Made by a program: the position numbers and the translations under genes. The notes beneath the pieces were generated by a model. The model was not told the DNA's origin, did no database searches, and saw only the letters and a program-made list of their open reading frames with translations. A DNA stretch of 54,707 bases from Lactifluus volemus (lineage: Eukaryota; Basidiomycota; Agaricomycetes; Russulales; Russulaceae), in the NCBI GenBank assembly GCA_022376515.1, contig WTXI01000245.1:1-54707 (forward strand). Reading direction: 5' to 3'. How positions within the stretch are numbered: position 1 is the first letter of the stretch; each line of letters starts with the position of its first letter. This document shows, in pieces, positions 22,382 to 33,210 of this stretch.

Positions 22382-23629
22382 ATGTTGTTCGACTTGTTCT
22401 TCATCCTCTTGGCGGCTGTCCTTGCCCCCCCTTTGTCGGCTGCACCGGTCCGCCCAGGTACTGACCGCCACAATCACGGCACTGACCCTGACACCCTTGC
22501 GTACCTCCGTGAGTACTTCCTATCACTACCGTCGATTCGGACGCCTATCGACATTCTCAGATATTGCGGCTGTTCTCGAGAATCTAGATACCGCGTTTTA
22601 TAAGGAGGTTCTGGCCAAATTCCAGCCAAAGGATTACATCGATGCTGGCTTCAAGTCTTCGGACATTCCCACTACGGAACTAAGCATCGTCGAGAGGGAA
22701 GAAGCAAGACACGCCAAGATTCTTGAGGTGTGCATCAACTCTCTGCAATGGCTCATCTCTCTTTGAGTTGTTGCCTCTGACAGTTTGGCACAGGAGACAA
22801 TCATAAAGTTTGGCGATACGCCGCTGTCCTGTCAGTTTAACGTCTCTGGACTCGTGGTAGATGTCGCAACGGCGATGCACGTGGCACGAGTCATCGAATT
22901 CGTTGGTTCTGCAGCTTTTGCTGGTGCTTGCCCCACAATTCAGAACAAGAAGGTGCTCACGACCGCGGCTTTGATCGGAGAGAACGAGGGGCAGCACCAT
23001 CTGATGGCCAACCTGCTTAATGCCGCCCCGCCTGCGCCGAATGCCATTATCCCCGCCATTCTTCCCCAGGAGGCTCTCGCGATTGCGGGATCGCACATCT
23101 CGGGTTGCGACCTCAACATAATACGTGCGCTTACTCATTCCCGGCCGCTTACTTGTGGAGCTGTTTGATAAATTTTTGTTTGTTTTTTGCATTATCAGCC
23201 AACCCCTCTCTCGCGATTACCAATAACGGACCCATCCAGAATGGCACGAAGCTAGAGTTCAGCTCGTCTGCCCTCAACGGAAGCACCTCGGTACGTCAGA
23301 TTTAGTCATGGTCTTCGCACAGCGACCAAAGTTCTCTATTTTCTAACGCATGCACAACTTCTCCCACCTCCTATGTACAGTCCTACTACTGCCAGCTGTT
23401 GTCTGGTGGCCATGGACATGCCATTGTTCTCCCGCTCGGTAACTGTATTGTTCCAGCAAACATCGAGGGCGGCGTCTTCGCCTTCGTCACGGAGGACAAA
23501 AACGCACTGAGTAACAACGTAGTAGACCGACAGCCCAATTCAGCCACTCACATCATCATTGGTCCAACCGTCTTCTTCGTCGACAAGCACACAGACCCGA
23601 TCGGCCAGCTGATCAGGAATGTCAGCTAA
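22382..23629 (+). CDS. secreted Rds1-like protein, ferritin-like domain (copy B)
   Basis: Exons 22382-22508, 22561-22727, 22794-23124, 23199-23290 and 23381-23629 give 321 aa. The leader MLFDLFFILLAAVLAPPLSA is a clear signal peptide; a short His/Asn-rich insert follows (DRHNHGTD). The ferritin-like region shows LENLDTAFY, EARH and EGQH, keeping both ExxH pairs. The tail matches copies A and C (YYCQLLSGG, GPTVFFVD, DPIGQLI). Copies B and C share flanks as well as coding sequence: the leader upstream and, downstream, GTCGTAAGCACCGCGATAAAC and further similarity for about 200 bp. They derive from a recent duplication of a unit of about 1.8 kb. Function is not known beyond the family's association with stress responses. 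Confidence 0.86.
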
Positions 23630-24537
23630 TCGTCGTAAGCACCGCGATAAACCGAGGCATGCATGACCTTTCTCACATCGTGCGTGCTGGCCGCAGAGAG
23701 GCCCGGTTGTTCGTAAGGAGGTGGGAGCTTAGCGGTAGATTCGATGGACGAATAAAAAAACAATGTTCGAATTTTCTTTCATAGGTCATTTTCCTTTTCA
23801 AGGACATCCAACATTTCGACCTCGTACATTTTATGTAGTAGTAAGCATATATATTATGTATATGCACCTTTTTGTACAGATATGTAGCCAGAGCAAAGCA
23901 AGACATGCACTACGATGGGATGAAAACTATTGTCACAAAATAAATTGGCTGAAGCAAATGCATTAAGAAAGGAAAAGGTTCCACGTAGCGAAATTGATTC
24001 CAAATCAAGTCGCCAAATGTCATCCACGCCAGTCTTCAACGTCGCTTCAACCCTCTTCGCTCTCTTCACTACTCGGGTAATCACCACCCTAATCCTTCAC
24101 CGTGACCAGCCCAGAGTTCCCATCCGCAAACTGGTGTTATTGATATGAGTCTGCCTGCGCACCAACCATCCGACACATGACCCATCGGTGATACATTTCT
24201 ACACGTTTCTGCTAACCTGTCACATTCCAATGAACATGCCGCCCCAGCCCTAGGCCAGACAGGCAGCTCAAGAGTGATTACACAGCGTGCACATGAGGTC
24301 ATTGTTCAGCTACACTTTCGCAAACTACTTGAATTGTGGTCTGTTTTACCGTCTGTAACTAAACAGTGACTTGAAACCATCCAGCATCAGTTCAGCAAAA
24401 CACGGGCTTTTCCTGAGCTCGCTCAGACTGTGTCATTGCATCCACAGCAGTATGCTTGAGCTCGTCCACACCCACACCTCGTGCAACCTATGTTAAGATG
24501 GTCAAATTTGAGCATAGTCGGAAGAGGCATTAGCAGA

Positions 24538-24705
24538 GTGGTCGGGACTATTGCGCGAGTGGTCGGGACTATCGCGCGAGTGGTTGGGACTATCGCGCGA
24601 GTGGTCGGGACTATCGCGCGAGTGGTTGGGACTATCGCGCGAGTGGTCGGGACTATCGCGCGAGTGGTCGGGACTATCACGCGAGTGGTCGGGACTATCG
24701 CGCGA
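24538..24705. repeat. 21-bp minisatellite, eight units
   Basis: Eight consecutive units of GTGGTCGGGACTATCGCGCGA with single-base variants (C or T at the sixth position, isolated changes in the GCGCGA block). Because 21 is a multiple of three, all frames stay open through the array and give artificial 7-residue repeats such as VVGTIAR; these are not called as genes. Confidence 0.95.
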
Positions 24706-26264
24706 GGGTCATACGTCGCCGAGGCTGGCGTCACTGTCATTGGATCACGGTGCACACTGGAGGGATATCGCAATCAGGTTCATCCTCCCCGGATCTCCCA
24801 ATCATGTTCCTTTCTTTTCAAAGGAAGAAGAGGAGGAATCACCGGATAGCATGAGGTTGTAAAAAAAAGCGGGGAAAACACAGCGACAGCGGGTGTCAGG
24901 GCAGTGAGGGTAAGTACAGCAGTGATGGTGCGAGTAGGGGTCGAGGGGTGGCAGCAGGGAGGTGGCGGCAAGAGAGGATGAGGTGCAGAGACAACCCAGT
25001 CCGGCAGGGGAATGGAAAAAGGACGACGTACCCAACAATAACAATAAGACGGTCATCAGAGCCACAAAAGACCATCGTTGCTGCCTTGCATCCCTCAAGA
25101 ACAGCTGAAACAGCGCTCAAATATCTGAAAACGAGAGAAGATGAAGGTCTTCCTGAATGGCAGATTGGGGGTGTGGTAGTGAGGAAGTGTTTAGTATGGG
25201 TGCGGGACTTGACGCTGGAAAGACCTCAGCCGCCTCACCCCCTGGTCACGCCGACCAAGCTGAGCGCGAACGATCATGATGATGAACTCCAGAACTCCAG
25301 AAGCATCACTAAGCCTCACTCCAGGAACGTCCTATCCATGCTGCGGAACCTAACCTGGTCGTCGGCCATCGGCCATCTGATGATGTAAATAAACAACCTT
25401 GAGCTAGAAGCAGAAAGCAGGGACTCGCAACCCATTCAATTCACAGCATCATGATCCTCGGTTATTGAAATCCCGCTACAATAAAGCGGAACCTACTCTA
25501 TCTCTGCGCGACATGAATATGAAATTCTAATTGTCCTCCTGTGGCTGACAACAGCACCCGCCAAATCATTTAATTCGCGTACGATTCCGGAACGTGCGCG
25601 ATGAGAGCCCGGGGTGAGGGAACACAAGCTAAAGCTCCTGGAAAGAGAATGAACTCCGAGTCCGCGACTGTGGCAACCGTGACCACCAGCAAACAGAACT
25701 CCCACCGCCTGAGACAAAAGCCGGGAAACGGAAACGGAAATCTGAGAAGGCCCGTGCTAGTAATTCAAACACAGCCGCGTAATCTACAGTACATCTTCAA
25801 AGGCTTTTCCACTTCAAAGTCGTCTAGCAACGGGTATCCGTTTTAGGTCTTGTACGTCCTACGTGGCTTCCCACAACTTGGCGTTCGATGGCAAACGCCA
25901 TTTATTTATGTAATCAATCACAAATCGTGCCACACAAAAAAGTGTGGCGCGGGCGCCAACATGAACTCGTCATTTTGAGGGACCACGTACAGAAATGGTG
26001 TAATCTGATTAGAGTGACTGGGGACGCGCACATGGGGGGGGGGGGGGAGGGACTGCATTACAGGGCGGCGTTTGGGATCTGGGGGCGTTCCCAATGGCAG
26101 GGGGCGCAGTGGAGGGACCAGAAGGAGTTGCACCCGAAGGCACACACATTTGCCGCAGCCGAAAGCACCTTGCCGCGTTTTACCGATGTCTCGCCTCCAC
26201 CGCACCAGGTGGTGGTGGATCAGGCCGTCCTCGCTTGTCTACTGTAATGCAGCTCTTGTGTCTG

Positions 26265-26450
26265 GGAGGCAAATGAATGGTCGTCAACCACCGCTTCTCG
26301 GTGACGGAAAATCGATAAAAACGCTGGACTTGCTCACAATGCACGGTATTTCCCCCGTTTCGAATCGCCTCTTCCCATCTATCACTTTCTTTTTTCCAGG
26401 TGCGCATATTTTCTGTCAATCAACATGATCATGCATCACTGATATCATCA
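26265..26450 (+). promoter_or_regulatory. conserved leader/promoter block of Rds1-like copy C
   Basis: Near-identical to 22041-22275: CACCGCTTCT, AAAATCGATA, CTTGCTCACAA, the tract CACTTTCTTTTTTCCAG and GTGCGCATATTTTCTGTCAA are shared. The TATA box is changed to ATAAAAA here, and the candidate acceptor AG at the end of the block is lost (CTCTTCAAAT), so a shared 5'-UTR intron is doubtful in this copy. Confidence 0.5.
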
Positions 26451-26571
26451 TCATCATCCCTCTTGAACTCTTCAAATTAACGGGTTTCTCTTTGTTCTTT
26501 GAGTTGCCTAGTCGAGCCCAAGGTCTAGTTATCTTCCACAAGTTGTAATCCGAGTCTCCCAACAACGAATC

Positions 26572-27780
26572 ATGTTGTTCAACTTGTGTCTTGCACTCTT
26601 GGCCGCTGTACCTTTGTCGGCGGCTGCACCGACCAGCCAACATACTGACCCCGCCACCCTTGAGTTCCTCAGTAAGTATCTTCGACCTCTACGGTTACCT
26701 CCATCAATTCGGAGACTTACCAACATCCTCAGAGATCGGGGCTGTTCTTGAGAATCTAGATGCTGCTTTTTATAAAGCGACTCTGGCCAAGTTCCAACCA
26801 ACAGATTACACCGGCGCTGGCTTCACGAATGCGGATATTCCCATTAAGGAACTAACCGGTGTCGAGAGTGATGAAGTGGCACACGCTAAGGTCCTTGAGG
26901 TGTGCATCGACACTCTCCTCTGGCTCACCCCCTGGTCGAGTTGCCTCTGATAGTTTGAGTAAAGGAGCTTCTCACTAAATATGGCGGTACACCGCTGTCC
27001 TGTCAATATGACGTCTCTGCTCTCATAACAGATGTCCCGACGGCGGTGCATGTGGCACGAGTCATCGAATTCGTTGGTTCTGCAGCTTTTGGTGGTGCTG
27101 CCCCCTTGATTGGAAACAAGGACGTGATCACGACCGCGGTTTCGATCGCACAGAACGAGGCGCAGCACGAGATGCTTGGCAGCCTGCTTAATGTTGCCAA
27201 GGCTATACCGAATGCCTTTGTCCCCGCCATTCTTGCTAAGGAGGCTCTCGCGATTGCGGGAAAGCACATCTCGGGTTGCGACCTCGACGTAACACGTACG
27301 CTTACTCATTCCCGATCGCTTACTCGTGGTACTGTTTGCTAAATTTTGGTTTGTCCTATTTTTTCGCATTATCAGCCAATCCCTCTCTCTCGCTTCTCAA
27401 TAGCGGTCCCATCAGCCCTGGCACGAAGCTACAGTTCAGCTCGCCTGCCATCACCGGAGGCACCTCGGTACGTTCGATTTAGTCATGGTCGTCGTGCAGC
27501 GACCAAGCATTTCTATCTTCTAACCTCTCCTTCCGCTTATGTACAGTACTACTGCCAGCTCTTGGTCGGTGGCGCGGCCACTGCAATTGTTCTCCCGCTC
27601 GATAACTGTATCGTTCCAGCAAAGTTCGACGGTGGCGTCTTCGCCTTCGTCACGAAGACTGAGACCCCGCTGAGTGGCATCCCAGCAGACCGAAAGACCG
27701 TCCCTGGCATCATTGGTCCAACCGTCTTCTTCATCGAGACCCTAGACCTGATCGGCCAGCTGATTAGGACTCTCCACTAA
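26572..27780 (+). CDS. secreted Rds1-like protein, ferritin-like domain (copy C)
   Basis: Exons 26572-26671, 26733-26899, 26965-27295, 27376-27467 and 27547-27780 give 307 aa. A signal peptide (MLFNLCLALLAAVPLSAA) precedes the ferritin-like region with LENLDAAFY, EVAH and EAQH, so both ExxH pairs survive. The tail has YYCQLLVGG, GPTVFFIE and LIGQLIRT. The last exon is 15 nt shorter than in copies A and B. Exon 2 is exactly 167 nt and exon 4 exactly 92 nt in all three copies. The acceptor before exon 3 is TAAAG, weaker than CACAG in copy B. Function is unknown; secretion and a di-iron fold are inferred from sequence. Confidence 0.86.
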
Positions 27781-30282
27781 TCGTCGTAAGCACCGCGATA
27801 AACTGAGGTATGCACGGCCTTGCCCACATCGTGTGTGTAAGTTGCGGCCGATCCCGGTTGTTCGTTAGTGGTGGGAGCTTATTGGTAGATCGGATGGACG
27901 AATTTATAAAAAAAAACCAATGTATGAATTTTCTTCATACCTCCTTTCGTTTTTTAAGGACACCTACATTTTGACCTCGTTCGTCATCTTGGGTAGCATA
28001 CTATACCATACCCTTATTCAACGTTGGTCCCATACCCACGTAATCCATCATTCGCTCACTTTGTTATATCTCACTCGTTTATCACACTTTCATTTTGAGC
28101 TTGGAAAGTGTCATAATACACATCTTTATGACATTCAAAGTGTTTTTGAGGTGTGTAATGCAGTATTTAAGGAGATTAAAAAATGGAGGTGGACTGAAGA
28201 GTTACTCGCGCAGCTGAGCAGAATGAGAAGTTACGTATGACTAGGAAAATGCGGATGTTGTCGTCGGCGACCTTGCTTGCGGACTGTGCAGGTTGCAAGT
28301 AATATAGTGCATTGACTGGTATGGAAACTTGCAGAACTCGCGAAGCTGCGTGTCGTAGAATTCGGTATCGAACTTGAAGTGGATCAAGTAGATGGGTATA
28401 CAGAAAGCCGGGCTCTGCCAGTGGCAAGAGTGTTCTTTACCTCTGCGGTTATTCAGAACATCGACGGCTTCTTCAACACGGGGTTCAACACATATGGTGT
28501 TCTTTTTTTTGGTTTGACTTTAAGGACGCAGGAAGGACGTCGTTCTCGTTGTCATCGAGGCAAGATGCTGCCCTCTATGATGGTAGGTCTGCGACAGAAG
28601 GCCGCGATGCTGAAGTATCGGAAACGGCAGCTGGCCGGCCCGGGGTTATGGTCCCCGGGCCCCACCTCGTTGTGAGGTTTCGTGCACCAATTCTCCACCG
28701 TCTCGCCCCCCTCTCTGGAGCGGACCATTTTTTGGCTCGAAGCCGTCTGCATTGCGTCCGCAGTAATGCGCATTATATGTATTAGTTTCCGTGAGTTTAT
28801 CGGGCCTTCAGATCCACCTACTTGATTGAGCGCCTAATCCCCGAGATGTGGGCGTGGGACGTGGGCTCTGACTGGTCTTCCATCAGCCCTCCCCCAATCA
28901 CACCTCAACATCGAATGTGGGTTAGGAAACGACGATAAAAAGGACACACTGCTAACTAAATTTTAATAAAAAGTACAGCTGCTCGTTGGTAGAGAAAGTG
29001 CGAAACGAATAATAATCCTGGTGCTCGACTGACCTGAATTCCTTCCACTCGATGATGCGGAAACGATCAAAAACCTGACCATGGTGGTGGTCTGGGTTCA
29101 AGGTCACCCTACTCTATTTGCTCAGGGTGTGTGTTTCGTGCTTTCGCACTTACTAGTAATGACTGCCTTAAATTCACCTCAAATTGCGTTGATCTGGCTG
29201 GTGTTCCACATGACCTGGGCCCGACAACCTCGAGGTTTTCCGACGCTGTCTAACAGAGGTGTGTGTTGGCACGGGCAGAAGGGTACTCTCCGGGCGCTAT
29301 CTATCAAACGTGTCCGTGAGCATCGCACTGCGTTGGCGCTGTGGGGGACTCACGTTTCGAGTAATCACGTTCCTGAGATGAAAATCGCCAGAAGGCATCA
29401 AACCCCCTTTCGCGCGTTGATACAAAAGTAACAAAATGCACTAACAAAGTATTATCTCCTCTCACAAATTCTTAGTTTATGAATCATGGTGGATGTAGCT
29501 TGGTGGACAATGGTAGTGCTGTCTCGATGCCAAAGTTCAAGCCAAAGTTATTCAGCTCTTGTGAACAATAAGCACAATTCAATATACAATAGCCGATCTC
29601 GAGCAACCAGGGCACTGCCCGCTGCCTCTGAACTTGAAGCAGGAGGAGTGATCGGACTAACTGGGAACTGGGCAAGAAGAGATGCATGCGCTCCTTCCGG
29701 TATCCCACTGCAGAGTCTTCGACTTCCGCAGACAGAGGGGCATGTGGTGACAGAGTTTCGTTAAGTGGCTCTGGTTGAGTGTCGGATGTCAGCAGGTTAG
29801 AATGCAACAAAAGTCTCATCCCCTCTAAGCAAGGTTTGAGCCGACGACGTCAGCATTTTTAGTTTGTAACTGGGGTGAAATCCAAGATCAAACCACGTGA
29901 ACGCGTGAACATTTGAAAGGTTCCGGGATCGAACACATCCAAAGGTCGTTGCAAAATGAGGGGTGTATAGTCGGAAAACATTGAACGGGCAACTCGGAAG
30001 ACCTGAAGAAGGACAAAAAAAAGTTGTGTCAACTTTTGATGGTGCAACGGGCGAATATAGCCCACAATAGACCTTGCAGGCAAGGAAACAAGGTAAAGCA
30101 AGCTCTGCAGCATGAAAAACATTTGTGTGTGCTTATACAGTGGTATGTTTTTTCCCCATTGGCGTGACCGTAACAGGTCACCCGGTCACCGGTCATCCCG
30201 AGCGACGTCGCTGGTCTAACAGATGTATGTGGGTGTTCATCGGACGTTCATCACTAGCAGGACGACCTGTATCCGGTAGCTG

Positions 30283-30345
30283 AAGCTAGCTGACACTAGC
30301 CGAAGCTAGCCGACGCTAGCCAATGCTGGGCTAATTTCAGCTAGC
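30283..30345. repeat. degenerate short tandem repeats based on AGCTAGC
   Basis: Five or six partial units spaced 11-12 bp apart (AGCTAGCTGAC, ACTAGCCGA, AGCTAGCCGAC, GCTAGCCAAT, CAGCTAGCACC). Confidence 0.6.
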
Positions 30346-30938
30346 ACCAGCAAGCGAGAGCCAAGACAAGAACAGTATTCCTGATGCTTGGCACTGCACT
30401 CAGTTGGCATCACGTTGAGACCTCCCAGGCACTCCAGGAGCCAAGCCAGCCTGAGGAGCGTTCCCCTCGCCTTCTAACCGGGGGCTCAAGCGCTCAAGTC
30501 CCGGATGCTGGCTGACTGGTGTCTAAAACCATGTAGTACTAACTCGCTTGTGTGCTATGTACGTGTAATATATACGTGATGTGAACTTCTCGTCTGTTTG
30601 TTTGATGGGTCAGGTGATCCTTGCTGGTGAAACTAACCGTGACGAAGCTCGGGTCAGGCAGATCCTGACAACCCTGACTGCCGAGTACTTTGATGTCATA
30701 GGACAATAGCCAGATGAGTCTATATGGACGTCCTTTCAGACGATGTCCGAGATACCCTTGGAGATTCCAAACTCTCCGTAACAAAAGCAAGAAGAGGAAA
30801 AACATGTTGTAGTGTTGCAGTGTAGTGATCATCGTGATGCAGGAAGAATCGTCCACGCTCCATGACGATCAAAGAAATCAGAATCTTCATTTTTAATTGA
30901 GCCGGAAGATAATCACGTTAGAGGTCAGACGCAGATGC

Positions 30939-30946
30939 TATAAAAA
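30939..30946 (+). promoter_or_regulatory. TATA box of the small secreted protein gene
   Basis: TATAAAAA lies 118 bp upstream of the start codon at 31064, a usual distance for a TATA-driven fungal gene with a short leader. Confidence 0.5.
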
Positions 30947-31063
30947 CTGTGTCTTCCGGTGCCCCCCCTCCTCCATTATCTCTACCTTTTTTTTCTGTTC
31001 TGGTCATATCAGTTTGATCCTTTTTAAACCATCCTTTGATCCTTTTCAACCAGTACCGACACG

Positions 31064-31867
31064 ATGCGTTTCTCAAATTTTGTATTTTCTATCGCTCTTG
31101 CTGCAGTGGTCTCCGCCGGTGTTGTGGACCGTCGCGCGGCCTTCACTGGTAAACGCGATATCGAGTTACGGTGCGGATTCGTATTTATTGCCTTCATCGG
31201 TCTGCGACTCAGAGCTTACATGTTGCCTGATAGTGAGAACGTGGTCGCTCCACCCGCATGTGCTAAGACGACGCGCAGGGATTTCACACCCACCCAGTCT
31301 AACCTGCTGAAGCGTATCGCGCAGACCGACCTGACTGCAGTGGCGCAGAGCTGGCAAAATCTGTGCGTGGTTAGCGGCGGCCCACGAAGCCCAGGGCCCG
31401 ACCCGTGTGTGCAGCTAGCGGGTCAGAACGGAATAGCCTCACTGCTGGCGAATGCGAATGCATGCGCGCAGCAGGACAACGCAGATGCGATGATCGATTT
31501 TGCCAAGAAGCCAGGTGTCACAAATAAGCAGGCACTCATTGCCAACGCGATCACGTACCGCAAGCACCCGCGCAACGCACTCAACATCGGTGGTATCGTT
31601 CCTTCCACACCGTTCTGTGAGAGGGCCCCGCGCAACCCCGAGCTGAAAGGTGTTGTCAATGCCCAGCTCAAGGGTGTCGACCCCGGACTTTACGGCGGCC
31701 CCAATTCTCCCATTGTTCCGTTTGGCGCCAGTGAGTTCCGGTTCTACTTTTCCATCTTGCCCAGAATGAGAACAAGTACGAAAATATGGACTGATTGTTT
31801 CCCCGTTACAGATGGGACCTGCCCGTTCGGCCAGACCCCCAACGTGGCTACTTGCACCTGCCATTGA
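31064..31867 (+). CDS. small secreted cysteine-containing protein, family unassigned
   Basis: Exons 31064-31170, 31234-31730 and 31812-31867 give 219 aa. The leader MRFSNFVFSIALAAVVSAG predicts secretion, and a GKR site around residue 30 could be cut by a Kex2-type protease. The mature part has eight cysteines, including PDPCVQLAG, STPFCERAP and a closing NGTCPFGQTP followed by CTC at the C-terminus. I do not recognise a named domain. The first intron (GTGCGG...GATAG) is less certain than the second (GTGAGT...TTACAG), because the first has a length divisible by three and the unspliced frame is also open. The TATA box supports a real, possibly strongly regulated promoter. The gene sits 198 bp upstream of the bL12m gene on the same strand. 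Confidence 0.75.
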   Translation: MRFSNFVFSIALAAVVSAGVVDRRAAFTGKRDIELRCGFVFIAFIGLRLRAYMLPDSENVVAPPACAKTTRRDFTPTQSNLLKRIAQTDLTAVAQSWQNLCVVSGGPRSPGPDPCVQLAGQNGIASLLANANACAQQDNADAMIDFAKKPGVTNKQALIANAITYRKHPRNALNIGGIVPSTPFCERAPRNPELKGVVNAQLKGVDPGLYGGPNSPIVPFGASEFRFYFSILPRMRTSTKIWTDCFPVTDGTCPFGQTPNVATCTCH

Positions 31868-32065
31868 TATCTATCTTGAAGGACTGGACACAAAAGCGGA
31901 CAGATTGAGATGGACATTATACATGCTTTTTCTGATGTAGTTTCGAGCTGATGCTGAATGTGAACATTTGTCCTACACGTGATTCGCCAAATAAATCCAA
32001 ATTCATGATTTCGGACCGCCAAGTCTACCCACTGACAGCGTACAAAAGTACAGAAACGAACTCAA

Positions 32066-32883
32066 ATGGCGCGTAGTTTACCTCTCGTTCTCCGCACGGC
32101 TACGCGGCAATGGTAAGCAAGCTCGTCTGGTCAGTAATAGTCCCGTCGGGCGGATCTGACAAACTTCCAAGGGTCGTCTCTGCGCACAGCAGAGGTGCGT
32201 CAAATGGTCATTGCGTGCGCGCACTTGCAACTGCTGCTTCCACATCATCATCACCACCACCACCACCGCCTCTGCCAACGTCATCATCATCATCACCATC
32301 ATCATCAACACCGACGTCCTCAGACCCAGCTCTGCACAAAATCGTAGATGACATATCCTCTCTGACACTTCTCCAAGCCGCAGATCTCGTCACACTCCTC
32401 AAGGTAAAGTAATAAAAAAAAATATCCTTTTACCTTGTTACCTTTTTTTTTAAGCAAAATTTTTTAATGTAGACGCGTCTGAACATCCAAGAAATCGTGC
32501 TCCCAATGGCAGGCGCCGCCGCACCTTCTGCTGGAGCTGCCGGGACAGCGTCAGACGCCGACGAGACCGGGGCCGAAGAAGCTGCCAAACCGAAAGAAAA
32601 GACGATTTTCAACATCAAGCTCGAATCGTTTGATGCTGGCGCCAAGCCCAAGGTCATCAAAGAGGTCAAGGCGATCGTGCCAAACCTCACCCTCATCGAG
32701 GTACGCCTCCCATCCCATCGTCCAGTTAACGTTTCTGATCTTCTTTTTTTGTATTTTATTATGCAGGCGAAAAAGTTTGTCGAGTCGGTGCCCAAAATCC
32801 TTAAGGAGGCCGTTTCCAAGGAGGACGCGGAGAAAATCAAAAAGGCGTTCGAGGCGCATGGCGCTGTGGTCATCCTCGAGTAG
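32066..32883 (+). CDS. MNP1: mitochondrial large-subunit ribosomal protein bL12m (L7/L12)
   Basis: Exons 32066-32112, 32172-32403, 32473-32700 and 32767-32883 give 207 aa. The N-terminus (MARSLPLVLRTATRQW) is rich in Arg and hydroxylated residues and fits a mitochondrial targeting peptide. A Ser/Pro-rich linker, encoded by CAT/CAC/CAA repeats, precedes the N-terminal dimerisation helix (LQAADLVTLLKTRLNIQEI). After an Ala/Glu-rich hinge comes the L7/L12 C-terminal domain with KTIFNIKLESFDAGAKPKVI and SKEDAEKIKKAFEAHGAVV, which recruits translation factors to the ribosome stalk. Length and order match eukaryotic mitochondrial bL12. It is convergent with CNOT3, with 327 bp between the stops. Confidence 0.93.
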
Positions 32884-33210
32884 GGAGTCCCTCGCAACCT
32901 CATTTACGGGCCCCTTGCTTTTTTTAGAACTGTTATCGTACAATGCACCACCCCCCTCACTCAATGCGCACACTATGTTATTATCATCATGTAGTGCGCT
33001 GTACACGCACATGCACATGACCGATATTGGCATAACAACGTACAGAGAAAAAGTCGAACGCGTTATAAGCGGAGATCAATTAGGAGGGAAAGTGTCTGGT
33101 GAGCAGGGAATGTTCAAAGTTTTGGTCCCGCAAAAACCATGCTTGCGGCGACCGTTACGGTGACGTGAATGCGAGATGATGAATAACGTAGAGGAGGGGG
33201 GGGGGACCGC

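Larger units (their letters stand above)
23630..26571. other. intergenic between Rds1-like copies B and C
   Basis: Contains the 21-bp minisatellite (24538-24705), a G-run at about 26034-26047, and the leader block of copy C from about 26265. Open frames of up to 146 codons (24948-25388) have no recognisable motif and no splice partners. Confidence 0.45.
27781..31063. other. intergenic, 3.3 kb, with fragments
   Basis: The first 200 bp repeat the downstream flank of copy B. At about 28340-28530 a plus-strand frame (ELAKLRVVEFGIELEV ... FFTSAVIQNIDGFFNTGF) reads like protein but has no recognised family and no complete gene could be built. At 30283-30345 there is a cluster of CTAGC-containing degenerate repeats. 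A TATAAAAA box at 30939-30946 belongs to the next gene. Confidence 0.4.

Noticed and set aside
24423..24862. Repeat-rich frames on both strands over the minisatellite
   Set aside because: Every frame stays open through a 21-bp repeat; the translated 7-residue repeats differ by frame and have no coding support.
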